The notes under the pieces were generated by a model. The model made no database searches, was not told the origin of the DNA, and worked only from the letters and a program-made list of their open reading frames with translations. This document shows, one piece after another, positions 21,101 to 33,778 of a stretch of 64,000 nt of DNA. The position numbers and the translations under genes are program-made. Numbering within the stretch: position 1 is the first letter of the stretch; every line of letters begins with the position of its first letter. Source of the DNA: Heterotrichella gracilis (lineage: Eukaryota > Sar > Xanthophyceae > Tribonematales > Xanthonemataceae); NCBI GenBank assembly GCA_032358255.1, contig JAULBX010001114.1, positions 248,001 to 312,000 of the forward strand, written 5' to 3'.

Positions 21101-22490
21101 GAGCAGCGCCATGAGGCACACCTGCCCACCGCACTCACCCACGCGCAGCGCGGCGGTGGCGCCAACCTGCTTGTAGCCCTGAAGATGGGTGCGGGATTAG
21201 GGTTTAGGGTTTGGTGTTTTGGCTGTGGAGAGCAGTGGGACAGATCATGGATGCAGCTGGCTCCAGATCTGGCCCATATGGGAAAGCCCTTTGTGCATCT
21301 CTGAGTAGGGCGTGATATAGATTTAGGGCATGATGTAGGATTAGTCATACACGAGCTTTAAATTAGGGAAAACATTAAATTACATACAACAACACAAGTA
21401 CATCTTGAGCACTCCCGTCATCAAGGCTGCAGGGCGCCCGTTGCGCAATGCACATTGCATGCTCACGGGTTCCATATACCACCACACGATTCTCCCCGTC
21501 CCCCCCCCCCCCTCCCCCCTCCACCACCCACCTGCAGCACCCCCCACACCGCCATGTTGATCAGCACCAGCGGTAGCCGGGCCACAGTGAGCCACCAGAA
21601 GGGGCCAGCAGCCGCCACAACCTCGGGGCGCAGGTGCAGCAACCATGTGATTGGTGTCTGCATGCAGGCCAGTAGGGCGGCGGCTATGAAGCCAACTGCT
21701 GCTGCACTGCACAAGGAGGTGGGGAAGGGGGAAGGTTAAATGATGGGAGGGAGTGGTTGCTCCATTTTATTGGAGGTATTTTCGGATTGAAACCAGTACT
21801 GTGATGTATTTTCGTTTTGGGTTATACTGGTGGTTTATCAATCCAGATGTGTCGATGTTGCTCCGCATTCCTCCTCAGGATTGCAATGCTTTATCCAGAT
21901 GACACCCCACGGTCAGCGCATATCACATGTAACATGTCCAAACTGCACCTTAAGGTTTGGGGTTTGGGGTTCACCCATGGCTTCAGTTTTACGACTGCGG
22001 CAGGCACTCGTGCAACACAAAGGAAGAAACACAAGTAACAGTCTCGGTGTGATGCGTTAACTGCCATTCTTTCCCGTGCCTACCTTGCAAGGCTGAACCC
22101 CACTCTGGCCTGCACCAGCTGCCAGCGGCGCTGCCCCACAGCCTGCCCCACCTTGGCACTGGTGGCCTCCACATAGAAGTTGAACAGGGCTGTCACGAAG
22201 GTGGAGGCAGAGCTAACAGCTGCAAAGCCTGCTTGCAGCTGAACGCCACCCACATGGCCCACCACCGCCACTTGCACGGCTGTGAGGAGTGGTACCGAGG
22301 CTGCAAAGGAGGGTGTTGGCGGGTCAAGGGGTACGCGGTTCATGGCACAGGGATGGGAAAAGAATGCAATGGGGCCAGGTGGGCGCCGGGAGGTTGGTTC
22401 ACCTGTGTAGAAGACAGCTACCAGTGCGACTCGCAGTATTGCAGCATGGCTGCTTAAGGATTCCTCCAGCTCCAGCCATTGCTGCGCCAT
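18181..22490 (-). CDS. MATE-family multidrug/toxin extrusion transporter
   Basis: Minus-strand exons are 22490-22403 (ATG), 22300-22084, 21706-21532, 21178-21019, 20695-20046, 19829-19720, a small exon within about 19255-19185, and 18586-18181 (stop). Phases agree except around the small seventh exon, whose ends I cannot fix. The protein has about twelve hydrophobic segments in two halves. The first half opens with VPLLTAVQVAVVGHVGGVQL, like the start of the MATE fold (an acidic or polar position, then VGH.G). Other matches are MAVWGVLQ, the repeat-two segment AAAGRLGTAPLAAYHIAAEA and the VNGLLFAAHEF region. MATE proteins export organic cations, flavonoids or citrate by H+ or Na+ antiport. 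Exon 5 adds about 170 soluble residues rich in Pro, Ser and His between membrane segments, which is unusual. It diverges from the Sfi1-like gene. Confidence 0.78.
18586..18705. repeat. Tandem copy of the last MATE exon's 5' edge
   Basis: The acceptor and first ~45 bp of the last exon (minus: CTGCAG, then CTCCTCTCCAA and CATATCCTCCTCCCCTTGA) are repeated about 117 bp upstream with a few changes. The copy includes its own CTGCAG acceptor and poly-C tract. Confidence 0.85.
20950..21056. repeat. Tandem copy of MATE exon 4's 3' edge with telomere-like spacer
   Basis: On the minus strand the exon end GTGGCGTCAGGCACCAGCCT plus GGCAGCAG and GT donor is repeated about 66 bp downstream (GTGGCGTCCGGCGCCAGCCT, GGCAGCAGGT). 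TTTTAGGGTTAGGG lies between the two. Both copies keep a GT after GCAGCAG. Confidence 0.85.
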
Positions 22491-23148
22491 TGCAGCTGCT
22501 GGCTTCTGGCCTTTCAGAGATCAGAGTTGTGCTTTCAACTGCCTTGTGAGGGATTTCAAAGGCTCAGTCTTGTGCCAAGGACCTCTTATGAGCTATTTGG
22601 ATGATCAAACACGATGCTGAGAGAAGGTGCGAGGGTGGCTCCATGCTGCCTTTGGGGTGACAGGCTTCAATTGCTTCTTCTCTCCCATACTGTCCGTGCA
22701 AGTATGATTCAGGCTATGTTTTTCTTGCCTCATAAGTAGAATGCAGTGACAAGTTTCAAAGCTGCAAGCATACATAGGCAGGTGAACGAAAATCGCATGC
22801 AGTTGCCCGGCATGTATGCATGCAATACGGTAAGGCCCGGGCAACAGAACCTGCAGCCGTCAGAACCTGCAAGGTTACCAAAGTCTTTAAGGCAGTTCAA
22901 AAATACCAAGCATACCTGTGTATCGTACTCAAGACTTGAAACGTGACTGTAGTGCGGAACCTCCTCGTTTCTCTGCATGCGGCATCCCCTGACGATGACA
23001 AATTTTGCTGACTGAACCATTCACGGTCAAAAGCTTTCAATACCATCCTTGTTCGACCATGCAACAATAATATTTTTAAGAAAAGCGTCCGTTCCAGTGC
23101 CTTTTTGATACAATAGAACCTTTGCGCACAGGTTTTAACAGTGTATGC
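22491..23148. promoter_or_regulatory. Shared divergent promoter region of the MATE and Sfi1-like genes
   Basis: About 660 bp separates the two opposed start codons, so both 5' flanks must lie here. I recognise no TATA box or named site. ATGCATGC-type palindromes occur near 22810. Confidence 0.4.
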
Positions 23149-26100
23149 ATGCTGGGCACAGGACAGGACACTTTAATGAAGTCGCACTGGGCGACTGTAA
23201 AAGCCAGAGCCAGGCGAGAGGTTCTCTTGCATTCTGCTGGGTTGGAAATCGAGGAGCCTGCTTGTCCACCAATCAGTTCCAGTCCACGGCAAGTGGGTAG
23301 TGATGTCTATAGGGTACACTCAGGAGCACTGAGCAAGCCACCCAGCAGCACCAGGAAGCCACCTATAGCCTCTACTTACAAACATGACAGTGTTATATCA
23401 AATAAGTCTTATACACGAGCTAGCTCACCCAGTGCACAGAGACTAGAGGTTGCGCCTTGCAACCATGGCCAGCAGCATTGTGAGAACCAGCATGCCCCAG
23501 ATAAAAAGCAACCCACCGCCAGATTGACCACATTTGCCGCTTCCAGAGAACGGCAGCCTCTGCAGAGCAAATTCTACAACCTCCCGCCAACCCCGCCACC
23601 TTGCAGCCTCAGTATAACAACAGTCAGCCCCTGCTTCATAAGCACTGACACAAGGTCAACACCCACCAAACCTTTAAGTCAACCTCCGGCACACGCACCC
23701 CTTGCACAGCTGCAACGAAATGTATCACCCCAATCAACACCAACCTCCACACCAAGCTCAACCGCGCCACCGCCTGCCACAGTGGCGAGGGAAGCTCCAG
23801 GTGTCAGCTGCAGCCCTGTGTGCCAAGGCAAGTCCAGCACCATACCTCGTGGTACACCGCCGGCAAGTTTAAGCAGACAGCCTGAGGAAACGGTTGACTA
23901 CACGTCTGACCACTTCAACTCTCCCATCCATGGAGAGCCACCCACCACACAGCCTGTACACACATCTAGCAACGCTGTGCTTTCACTCCAAGGGAGCAGC
24001 ATACCACTGGGTGAGCCCACCCTTGACTCAGCCACGGTATATTTGCCGCAACCAACGTCAGCCTGCGGTGCCCAAAGCAGCGCTCATCAACCACCTCCCT
24101 TGCTTCTACAACGTCCCCTTCTGCACCAGCCTTTGGATCGGAATGATTGCTCGGGTTGGCAATTGCAATCGCCATCCCCCCATCCGCCATCCACATCCAC
24201 ATCCACACCTATCCTTGGAAGTCAAACCCACAGTTCCCCATGTGCGAGCCCAATAGACAATGAAGAAGGGATCAAGGGGGATGTTGCCCAGCGCTACCGC
24301 AGGCTGTACCTGCTGAACCAGGCCCTGGTGGCGTGGCATCAGGTGGCAGCCCTGGGTGCCCAGCTGCGCCAACTGCACCTGCAGGAGGAGGCCCGTCGGA
24401 TCAAGCTGCAGCAGTTCTTGGAGGTAATGAAAACCAGTGGAACAAACACCAGCGAGCGCATGTGCACCAAGATGGGGCTGGCAATGTCCTGCACGGTGAC
24501 TCGGCCTGTCACTCTTTGCACCAAATGGGGTTTGCCAACCCGCGTTAGGATAAGGGTTTAGGGTTTAAGCCTGTCACCATGTGCACACCAATTCTGCATG
24601 GAAGAATTGACAAGCATGCATGTCCATTTTATTTCGCAAGGGGCAAATTGACGAGCATGGTTGTCCAGTCACATTACCGTGCATATGATTGCTTTGTGAC
24701 TAAATGCCATGCGGCACATTCCCTGATGGTAAAATTCTTACCTTGCATTTGGTGATGCACGCAGGCAGCTTCTGCTGACCCCCGGCCGTCAACAGCACCA
24801 TCAACAACCCACCACCCACGCGGATTGACACCAGTACCAGGCGGGAAACCCACCCACAAAGAACAGCGCCCAGCAACTTCTGGGCAGCACTACAGCACCA
24901 CCCAGCGGCCGCCCTCCAGAAGCATGCAAGCAGCTGTGGTCACCGTCCCAGCAGCTCCCGCATTGCTGCCCAGACACCGTGCCGCGCCAGGATCAATTCC
25001 ACAGTTTGCAGCAACGTCAATGGCTGACCTTGCGCATTTAAGTCCATGTGATACTAGTGCATCCACCAATCCGCCCCCTGCAGATGCGCCAAGTGGGGCC
25101 GCCATAACGCATGCACCACCGCCATCTATGTCATCGGTGCTTGAGGCAGACTGCAGCTGCGCCACAGCCAGCCAAAACCCTGAGCAAGTAGGACGCAGCG
25201 ATACACCAGCTGCACAGCCAGGCGCCAATGCCGCTGGAGCAGCATGCAACAGCAGTGGACCCCAGGGATCCCAGCGCAATGCCGCTGAGGAAACATGCGG
25301 CAGGAGCGGACCCCGGGGATCCCGGCGCATGTTTGGTGCTGGTGAACACCCTGCAGGGCTTGAGGCAAGGCAAGCAAGTAGACCAAATGGTGGTGGATGT
25401 CAAGCCAGGTCAGGATCGGGTATGAGGCCTGGAACGGCACTGCCAGGGTGTGCGCGGAGAAGCGCTTCAGCGGGGAAGGATCACATGCAGGTAAGTTGGC
25501 ACGAGCAGTGCCATGCAGCGCTCACTCCATCTGGTCTACGTCTACGTCTACGTCTACGTCTAACCGTTTTATATGTGCACACGCAAATAGTACATTCCAG
25601 TTCAGGAGGATTAAAAGAGCCTAAACAATACTTGTGTAATAAAATCCTGATAGATAATCAATGATTTAAAATCTTATCTGCTCCTTGTATGGTCCTTCTT
25701 GCGTAATGATAGCCCGTGCATGCATGCATCTGCGCAAAGTGGCACGCGATGTATAAGTGTCATACACATGCTGGCCATTTAACTTCAATTTCATGACATC
25801 AAAGTGGCTGTGCAGCCCAATGGCCAGCCGCCCATGGCCGCCCACCGCCTGGATGACGAGATCCGAGCGCTGGAGTGGCGCCAAGGGGAGGAAGAGCGGG
25901 CAGCAAGGAGGGAGAGGCAGCGCCAGCTGCATGCAACACAGGTGGGCTTTCATCATTATTCTGTTATTCTGTAACACAGGTGGGATGCAGCGGGCCTTTC
26001 TATTATCCTATTATGCTGTATATTATTATAACATTTATAAAAGATTAATGACATCTTCTTAGTAATACTTATAACATTATTAATACTGATAACATTTGGT

Positions 26101-27018
26101 GATTGGTTTTATTTTAAAAATATTTAATAGCACCAAGTAATATCATCAATAATTGATAGATGTGATTATTTAAATACAAGCAACCGACCTGCAGGTGGCG
26201 CTTGCGTGCGCCCACTACCGCCACCACCTGGTGCTCCGCTGCGCCTGGCGACCTTGGCAAGCCCTCATATCCCGGTCCCAGCTCCAAACGCACACCGCAG
26301 CACAGCACAGCCACCGGGCACTGCTGCGGCGGGCAGGCGATGCCTGGCGGTGGTACGTGGTGCACGTGTGCTGGCAGGGGGTGTGGCGGGAGGCGCAGCG
26401 GGAGGGGATGGCCAGGGGCCACATGCGGGTGGTGCTGCAGCGGCGTGGCATGCGGGTCTGGCGGCAGGCAGTGGAGGACCGGCGAGCCATGGTGGCGGGG
26501 TTTGCGGGAAGGAGGCGGGAAGGGGTTTGCAGGCAGGTGGGTGTGCAGTGTGGTTATTGCTGAGGTACCTCCATGTTCATCATGCATGCATATACAATAT
26601 GAAGAACGCTGGCCTTCGCCACCATGAAAAAGTGCATTTTCACCCATTCCCATTCACTGCTGTTTTTCAAATTCCTTTTCCCTGCTGCCTCGCATTGGGC
26701 ATTGTACTCTCCTTCCCCTGCACACCTTGCATTCCCCCTCCCCTGCAGGTCATGGCGGTGTGGCACTCGGCAGCCAGGCAGTGGGCAGGGGAGCGGCTGG
26801 TGGAGGAGATGCGCCTGGAGCGGTGTGCGTTGGGGCATGAGCGGAGGTGGCGGCTCCGGGTGGCGGTGGGTGGGTGGCGCCAGGCGGCGCGGGAGGGTAG
26901 GCGGGAGCGTGATGCTGGTGCTGCCAGGGAGGCGATGTGGGTTAAAGTGAGGGGGTGGCTGGAGGAGTTCCGGGAGGAGCGGCAGGCCGGGCAGGGGGGC
27001 ATGGGAGCACCAGGGTGA
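23149..27018 (+). CDS. Sfi1-like repeat protein (possible centrin binder)
   Basis: Five exons, all joined in phase 0: 23149-24423, 24765-25490, 25816-25941, 26195-26536 and 26749-27018, giving about 912 residues. I chose ATG 23149; 23176 is also possible. The first 650 residues are low-complexity Pro/Ser/Thr/Gln sequence, probably disordered. It ends in a helix (QRYRRLYLLNQALVAWHQVA). The last 240 residues form long basic helices with Trp spaced in Sfi1 style: LRCAWRPWQAL, AGDAWRWYVVHVCWQGVW, RRGMRVWRQAV, VMAVWHSAARQW, LRVAVGGWRQAA. Sfi1 repeats bind centrin at centrosomes and basal bodies, which would suit a flagellate alga. The repeats are few and diverged, so a centriolar CCDC-type protein is an alternative. 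Confidence 0.6.
25535..25562. repeat. (TCTACG)n microsatellite
   Basis: Between four and five perfect TCTACG units lie in intron 2 of the Sfi1-like gene, about 45 bp past the donor. Confidence 0.9.
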
Positions 27019-27911
27019 AGGGGCGGGTAAAGGCTTGGTGGATATATTACATGATTTGACCCAGAGTCCGCTCGGCCACAAGGCTCTTTTGTAAACCTTT
27101 GTGCTTGATAATATATTTTGGTGGATGTCAGGTGACTTTTTCTTTGGTTCTGATATTTAATCTAGGAATTCTCTTGTTCAAATTGCCCTTCGAGCTAACA
27201 TGTCTAGAGTTCTACACAATCAATACCAGGGTAATACTGCCGTCAGAGGGAGGCTTAGCAGAATTCAGATTCATGCTACGCCAAACTGGCTGAAAAGGCA
27301 GGGTATATATGTTGTGCTACTAGGTTTGTGAGTGCTTTGGAAGTGGTAAAATTGGTGCCAATATCAATCCTAGCTTGGGGCAGGATGAGTTGGCATCGGT
27401 TTTGGCTAGGGGCAGGATGAGCTTGGAGTACATGCAGCCATATCTCACGACGACTGACCTCTAGGCGTGGGGGAGCCACCCCATGCTATTGCAGCAACGT
27501 TGCAATGTTCCACTAGTTGCTGCCCTGCTGTCTGTGTTTCTCATTACGGCTTTTGTGGTGTGTCCCCTAGGGGCCCCTTTTGTGGTCCCAGGAGTCCCAG
27601 GAGTAGATTGTGTTCTCCTTCCTTCCTTGTTGGCTCCAAGTCTTGTGGGATAAAAATCGGAGATTATATTGGATTTAGGGTTTTTGGGGTTTTAGGGTTT
27701 TATCCACTTCCGACAGCTGGGAACTTTTTGGAACGATACGGTTGGCTGTATGGTCTATCGATACGTCTAGGTCTTTGAAAGCTAGGCTGTGAGCAGCAGC
27801 CTATATTTGTGACCGCACTGCCTCTCATTGACGACACTGTAACGGGTTCTGACGGGTTTGGCCTGCTAACTACCCTTGTGCACACTCCCCATCGTTGTAG
27901 AGGTTCACACA
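27019..27911. other. Intergenic stretch between the Sfi1-like and FHA genes
   Basis: It holds the 3' flank of the Sfi1-like gene, a repeated GGCAGGATGAG motif at about 27380-27420, and a telomere-like tract at about 27670-27702. No exon is supported. Confidence 0.5.
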
Positions 27912-29759
27912 ATGTTCCAGGCAGTGTCCACTCGGCGTCTTGCCCCACAGACCAACCAGGTTCGGTTGGCAGTTACAGGAAAGCCAGGTGTGAACCCAGC
28001 CATGCTTTTGCCAATCTTGCTTGGAAGTGCGTTGGTTTGGAAATATGCCCTTCATGCTGCGGGTGTTGTGCAGGGCGGGCAACTCGCCATCGGGTGTCAG
28101 CTGTTGTGGAGAACAAGCTGGTGCTGAAGTCAGTTGGTAAGACCTCTGCTTTTTGCGCATAGGCACGTTCATCATGCCTTGATCGTGCGTCCTTGCAGCA
28201 ACTAGTGCACCTGCAAGCTGGGTCTGACGTGTCGGGGGGGCACTAGTTTGAAATCCCAAAACTGCCACAGCCTTGAACCTAAAGGAACCGTGCTTTCAAG
28301 CGACGGTTTGCTAGTAGTTGTAAATCCTGCGGTGACTCCCTATTTCCCTAGCCTTGCCGCGCGAGGTTTACAAACGTGTGACTGGCCATGCCTTCATGCC
28401 ACTGATGTTTACGATACCCCATCAATGTCCTTTCCTGGCAACGCTAGCAAGCCCAATACACCAAACTCGCAATAAACCAAGGAATTATACGCTTGTATTT
28501 TCTAAGTCTTGCACCAGGGTTGTCAGTCCAAGTTGCCATACCCAGACCTAATTGCAAGGGGGTGGCACTACAGGTGATGGTGACGCCACCCACTTGGGCA
28601 AGGTGGAGATCTCCCTTGCCAAGGAGGTGGAGCTGAAGGATGGTACCTTTGAGCTCGGCAGGGAGGAGCCAGCTGAGATCCTACTGCCCATCCCCACAGT
28701 GTCAGCCAGGCACTGCCTCATCAGCAATGGTAAGCCCACCATCCCTTGGGAAATAGCCTGGTTCCTGGCTCAATGCCTATGTGCGCGCTTGGTCTGCACA
28801 GCTCTGCTGCCAGGATGCTGCCCCTGTGCCAGCATGTGCCTATGGTTTACTGAGCCACGGCGGGCAATGCTTTTTTGTCTGTTTTTCCTTTATCCTTTTA
28901 TTTAATATAACCATCTGCGGCGGGCAATAGTTATTTTGATTTTAATATTGTCGCTGCGAGCGTGGTTCCGTGTTCAGTTTGCAAGAAAGACACTACTGGC
29001 CCTGGGTGATCGCAGTTCACTGTCCAACTCACACGCCACGTTGTGCAACATCTCGAGATACTCACTTTGGCATCTCTTTGGTTCAACTCTCCACCCCCAC
29101 AAGCATTACCCGTTTTGACCGTGCACCCAGAGAATGCATAGTACCCTCAGTGGTCAGTGCACACTGTTTTGACTACCACTCACAGCCCACCTTTTGCTGC
29201 GCCAGAGAACGGTTCGGTGTCAGTGACCGACCTGGGCAGCACCAACGGCACCTTCATCAACGGGGAGGAGGTGGAGCCAATGAAGGCCACAGCACTGGCA
29301 GTGGGAGCGGAGGTCGTGTTTGGTGCGTAATAAGGGTTGAATATGCCGTGGCGAGTAAACCATTTACGCTGCTGAGTTCACTCATATCCTGCAAGCACGA
29401 TGCACTGGAGGCCCGAAGGGTAGTCGTTTGCTTCCATTGTAGAGTTGATGCATTCCAGCAGTCCAGCCAAATGGCCAGTCAGCTTTGCGTAAGCTGCGCC
29501 AAGCATTTAGCCTGTACGATCCAAGGTCCTGCTGTTGAGATGTCTAGTTCATCTGCCCACCCTTCACTCACGCCCACACCACTTGGGGTGTGTTTCACAC
29601 GAGGAGGGGTTAGGGTTTCACCTTGTGCTGACCAATACTCACTCTGCAGGCGACGAGCACCTGGCCAAGTTCCAGCTGACAGAGGAGTCTGCCCCCGCCC
29701 CTGAGCCAAGCGCTGAGGTGACTGAGGTGGAGGCGGAGGCCGAGGCCCCCGCCAGTTAA
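27912..29759 (+). CDS. Small FHA-domain protein, probably plastid-targeted
   Basis: Five exons keep phase from ATG to stop: 27912-27987, 28074-28136, 28574-28729, 29206-29322 and 29650-29759, giving 173 residues. The N-terminus, MFQAVSTRRLAPQTNQVRLA, is rich in Arg, Ser and Thr with no acidic residue, like a transit peptide. The FHA core follows: GTFELGREEPAEILLPI, the conserved TVSARHCLI (Ser and His of the phosphothreonine pocket), then VTDLGSTNGTFINGEEV and a closing strand. The tail is acidic (EVTEVEAEAEAPAS). It matches, from memory, the layout of the plant chloroplast FHA protein encoded by At2g21530, including the KPVGDGDTRH-like entry (here KSVGDGDATH). FHA domains bind phosphothreonine peptides; the partner is unknown. 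Confidence 0.85.
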
Positions 29760-32031
29760 GCGGAGTCGTTGGCTCTATCAGGAGCTGCGCCGCCCTGCGG
29801 CTGCTGCTTCACCTGAATTTCTGGTGTAAGGGGGGGTGAAGATGATGAGCCGGGGCGCTGGGGCAGTGGTCCACCATGCCATGCCACCATCCACCCTGCG
29901 CTTGCCTGCGGTGGCGCTTGTGTGGCGGAGGCTGGGGTTTTGTTGTGTGTGCCAAGATCGGACAGTGGCCACAGCCTGTTTGTTGCTGATAACTGTTTTG
30001 TATTAAAAGTATGTATTTGATGATGAATTATGAGTGAGATACATTTGGGTTTTTCGGAATGGCTGCTTGCATCAGTGTGCAATGTTCACAGCGCTTGGGC
30101 CGGTGCCAAAGGCTTTGGGCACCCCCTGATATGCACAGGATGATACATATGTTACAAATATTTTTGCTGCATATATGTAAGGACAATACCATATATGTGT
30201 CGCTGGACATGCACTGGGTGTGCGCTATGTATTGTGGTCCCACTGCAACCAGAGATGCAGCGGAAGGTATGGTGGTGGTGGCGCGAGGGGAGGGCATAAT
30301 CACATTGTTTGTCTCCCCCGCTGGGTGAGCGGGGCCACTGGATCCAGTGAGGGTACACCATTGCCAAATACGTCTCAAGATCTGCCAAACACCTTGGCAA
30401 GTGCTATCCTTTACGAGGGAGTGCCGTTGCTACACCTGTCCTGCCCTATGATATGCAAAGGGATGTAACAGTTTAGGGAGTAAACAATTTAGGGAGGTCA
30501 ACAGGCCGGCACTCTTGAGCTGGCTCGTTATGCCACAAGAAAACAGCCAGAACAGTTTTCTTCTGGTAACTGTCCTGTACGCACAGGCAGCTGCCCTGCA
30601 AGCAAGCCACAACAATGCATGCATGCATCCTACAAAGCTGTGGCAGCACATTCGATGTAGGATGCACAATCAGCAGCCACTTGAGCTACAGTCAACTGTT
30701 ACATTTGATTACAATTCATAGTTAAGGGGTCTTACCAGGGTGTCCCGCACGGTTTTAGCTGCATCTAAGGTTTCAGGAAACTTTCCATTCAGGCATGCAT
30801 GCATCCCATGCCTGCCAGAGGTCTCAAAAGTTGGCTGCGAAGCTTCAAGCTACCCTGTCGTGCCACCAGGTTGAAAACCTCCATAGTAGTGGTGAACTCG
30901 CAGGTTTTGCTGCTCGGCAGTGGCTCGGATTTGGGGAGAAGACGTCAAATTTGGGGTGGAAAATTCTCACTCAGTTCGATATCGATGATCGATCGACATG
31001 TCGATGGACATTGATCCTGACCGTGATATGTCAATGATCTTCATGAACATCACGCTTGACCTCCCCGTCAACACTTCTTGAGCAAAGCTAACGGTATAAA
31101 GCTATCGTGAGCCATGTGACTGCTATAACCCTTGAATAGGTGGCGTAGGCAGAATGCATATGTGAAGGCACTTCCAACTTTTGAAGCACGGTTACCGGTT
31201 TCCGCCGTCTTCGGCAGTTTCGGGTGTCAAGGGCTCTCCTGAGCCCTGTTGATAAGATATTGTACAGCACCCTCCCCCCCACACACCCCGTCAATAACCT
31301 ATCGCTAGCCATATGGGTATCCAGTTATCTGCTACAGTGTTACTTTGCTTTAAAGAAAATTCTACCTGGTGTTCCGCCGCGTTATTCCTGTCCAACTATG
31401 TGAACTGCAACCCTCATTGGGCGATGTCCTTACAGCACTTACAGCTAGTATAGCTAGTAGCGTAGGTTTGCTGGGTTGTGCTGCATACATATAGTTGGTC
31501 CCTGTTCGCCATCGGCCTGGGTGCTAGCTAGCTTGCTACAGCTAGGTAAGCACTTCACAAGGTAAGCACTTCACAATCCATGCACTACATGAACTTGATG
31601 TTTGTCAAGACCGGGCACACTTTCTATGTTTAATTTGGTAGGTTTGATGCCAGCATAGCCAGCAAACGGTTTTGAGCAGTAATGAGGTGCAATACCACAA
31701 CAGATTGAGAGTCAATTGCAAGCATGCATGAGTGTCAATTGCTGTCAGCTAAACAGTAAAATCCACGTCAACTGCAGCACTCATACATTAGATGGGTATT
31801 AGCTTGTTTCTTGTCCCTTTCCCAACTTGGAATAGCCAGCTTGCTGTCTTAGCCAAACGGCACACATGCTCGCTGGCAGTGGTTCCTCACACAAACCAGT
31901 GGTTACTCACCAAAACCTAATCCTCATGCAAGCATTTTTTAACAATACGTGGAACAGGGTGTGTGCAGGCTGTCATACAATTGTTGTTCATCTCTGCGCT
32001 GCTGCTAACTGTTTTTTTTGAAACCCTGCAG
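29760..32031. other. Long gene-less stretch
   Basis: The 3' UTR of the FHA gene begins here; a TTGTATTAAAAG block near 29997 could be involved in 3' end formation. No exon is supported. ATGCATGCATGC palindromes occur near 30616 and 30797. A GGTAAGCACTTCACAA direct repeat lies at about 31546 and 31561. A CGAT-rich cluster lies near 30978-31005. Confidence 0.5.
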
Positions 32032-32757
32032 ATGAACGTGCCACTTCCCTCCAAAAAAACGTCCTCCAAAACCTCAGGCAGATGCAAGCCGACAGGCCGG
32101 CCGGCCACCAAGTGGTCAACATCTGCCAAGCGCGCCACGCCAGATAGCCCAGATATCCAAGAGCAGGAAGACATGGATGTTGCCGCAGAAACAGGCTTGG
32201 AGGCCAGCCTAGAGCATGGTCCACCCCAACCCCTGGACCCTAGGCCTGTGGATGTGGGTGGACCAAGCGCTGGGGTATCTGGGATGACCACAGCCAGCTG
32301 GGCACTCGAGCAGCAGCTACATCACCTCACCTTGAGCCCCAGCACTGGTACTTCGACGCTGAGTCCTGCTGGTCAGGGACCTGAAAGGCCTGAACAAGGG
32401 CAGGCCAAGAGGGTGAAGCGGCCAGACGACGAAACCCTAGGGTCCCCCGCTGCAGCTCCGCCAGAGCCCCTGCCCTGTGCACCAGGTCCACCCTCAACCC
32501 TGGCTGAGGAGGCTGGGGACTCCTATGATGCTGGCTGGGGACTCCTCTCGTCCCCTCCATATTGGGAGCCAGATGAATATGGACCCCAAGATGAGGCCTT
32601 CATCGCGTCAATGGGTCCAGGCTACCTTGACTTGCCAGAGGGGGAATGCTGGCCCTGCCGCCAGGCGCACGGTGTAGATACGGGTGGTGCATGGGGACCT
32701 TATTGTGGATTTAGCGGGGAGGCAAGGTGCTGGGAGTGTGGCAGCCGCATGATTTGA
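32032..32757 (+). CDS. Unknown Pro-rich protein with a C-terminal CxxC pair (paralogue 1)
   Basis: The frame from ATG 32032 runs 241 residues. The ATG directly follows a pyrimidine-rich tract and CTGCAG, so it may instead be an internal exon after an acceptor. The protein is Lys/Ser/Thr-rich at the start (PSKKTSSKTSGRCKP), then Pro-rich and acidic, with a basic AKRVKRPDD patch that could be a nuclear signal. The end has CWPC and CWEC separated by about 28 residues, which could bind zinc. I do not recognise a family. Its middle (LEQQLHHLTLSPS, AKRVKR) resembles the small gene at 33779-34048. Confidence 0.4.
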   Translation: MNVPLPSKKTSSKTSGRCKPTGRPATKWSTSAKRATPDSPDIQEQEDMDVAAETGLEASLEHGPPQPLDPRPVDVGGPSAGVSGMTTASWALEQQLHHLTLSPSTGTSTLSPAGQGPERPEQGQAKRVKRPDDETLGSPAAAPPEPLPCAPGPPSTLAEEAGDSYDAGWGLLSSPPYWEPDEYGPQDEAFIASMGPGYLDLPEGECWPCRQAHGVDTGGAWGPYCGFSGEARCWECGSRMI

Positions 32758-32758
32758 A

Positions 32759-32860
32759 CAATTTCCTCATTTTGAAACAATGATTTTAAAACAATTTCCT
32801 CATTTTGCAAATTACCAGTATGCATTGGTATTGTGGGGAATTTCCTCATTTTGAAACAAG
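32759..32860. repeat. Three copies of an AATTTCCTCATTTTGAAACAA unit
   Basis: Copies begin near 32759, 32793 and 32839, separated by AT-rich sequence, right after the stop of the gene at 32032-32757. The core is TTTCCTCATTTTG. Confidence 0.85.
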
Positions 32861-33778
32861 TCAATCGCACAACATTAACATTGCAAAGGTTCAGTGACGT
32901 GAATGCCGCATGACTCACAGTTTGTCAGTACTGAGTCATTTTGTGTGTTGTATACAATACTATATTCCGTTTGAATTCAACATAAGGTGCCCGTATATTT
33001 AAGCACATTGTACTAGCTGTGGCAGCCTCTATCATGCATTCACAAAAGAACAAACTTGCCAAGACTTGACCAAGATTGTGGTTGCACCCGTACACAGATG
33101 AGCTATCTCATATGCTGCCCCACACCTCTACATGGATCAATAGATGCCCATCCCAGGATGCGAGGGCGGCACCACTCGCATCTGATGGTGGTATCAGATG
33201 ATATTGAATGGATGGGAATGGACCAGGCTGATGGTGCGCGACGGTAGTTACGACTAGGTGCGCGACGGTAGCCCTATAGGTGATCTGAACACATCATCCA
33301 CTGTTGAACCGATGTGTACCCTGGCGGGTGTGATCTACCTGGAACGTTCAATTGCAAGTGATAATGCTTCCCACACCTAGACCAAAAGCTCCAGGTCCAA
33401 TTGCAGTCCCTTGTGCGCACCCCATGATCCACTAAGTTTACTTTCGGTGGGTTCCGCACATGCTGCGCTGACATATCTGGTGACATAATCAACTTGCCTA
33501 ACAGGCATGAGTGACCATCACAACTGATGTTAAATAAGGTAGCACAGGAATTATGATTAGACATTGTGCCCAAAGCAATTTAACCAGGCAGCCTTTCCCA
33601 GAACATTGTGTGCACACAACACCTTATTGTGACGTTTATAACTCCAAAATTTCTATGTGTACAGAAAATCAGGTACCAACCTCAGAGTCTGTACCCAAGG
33701 GCGGTTTTGTTAGCGGGTGGAATACATCATGATTTCCTGCACCTGTTGCTATATATTGTTCTTTTGTGAACCGTGCAG

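Noticed and set aside
25126-25440. Minus-strand frames with repeated GIPGVRSCRMF/GIPGVHCCCML-like units
   Set aside because: They are the antisense of a direct repeat in exon 2 of the Sfi1-like gene, whose plus-strand frame joins in phase to four other exons.
31963-32031. Hydrophobic leader (AVIQLLFISALLLTVFF) before the gene at 32032 as a signal peptide
   Set aside because: There is no ATG in frame upstream, and the DNA is a pyrimidine-rich acceptor-like tract.
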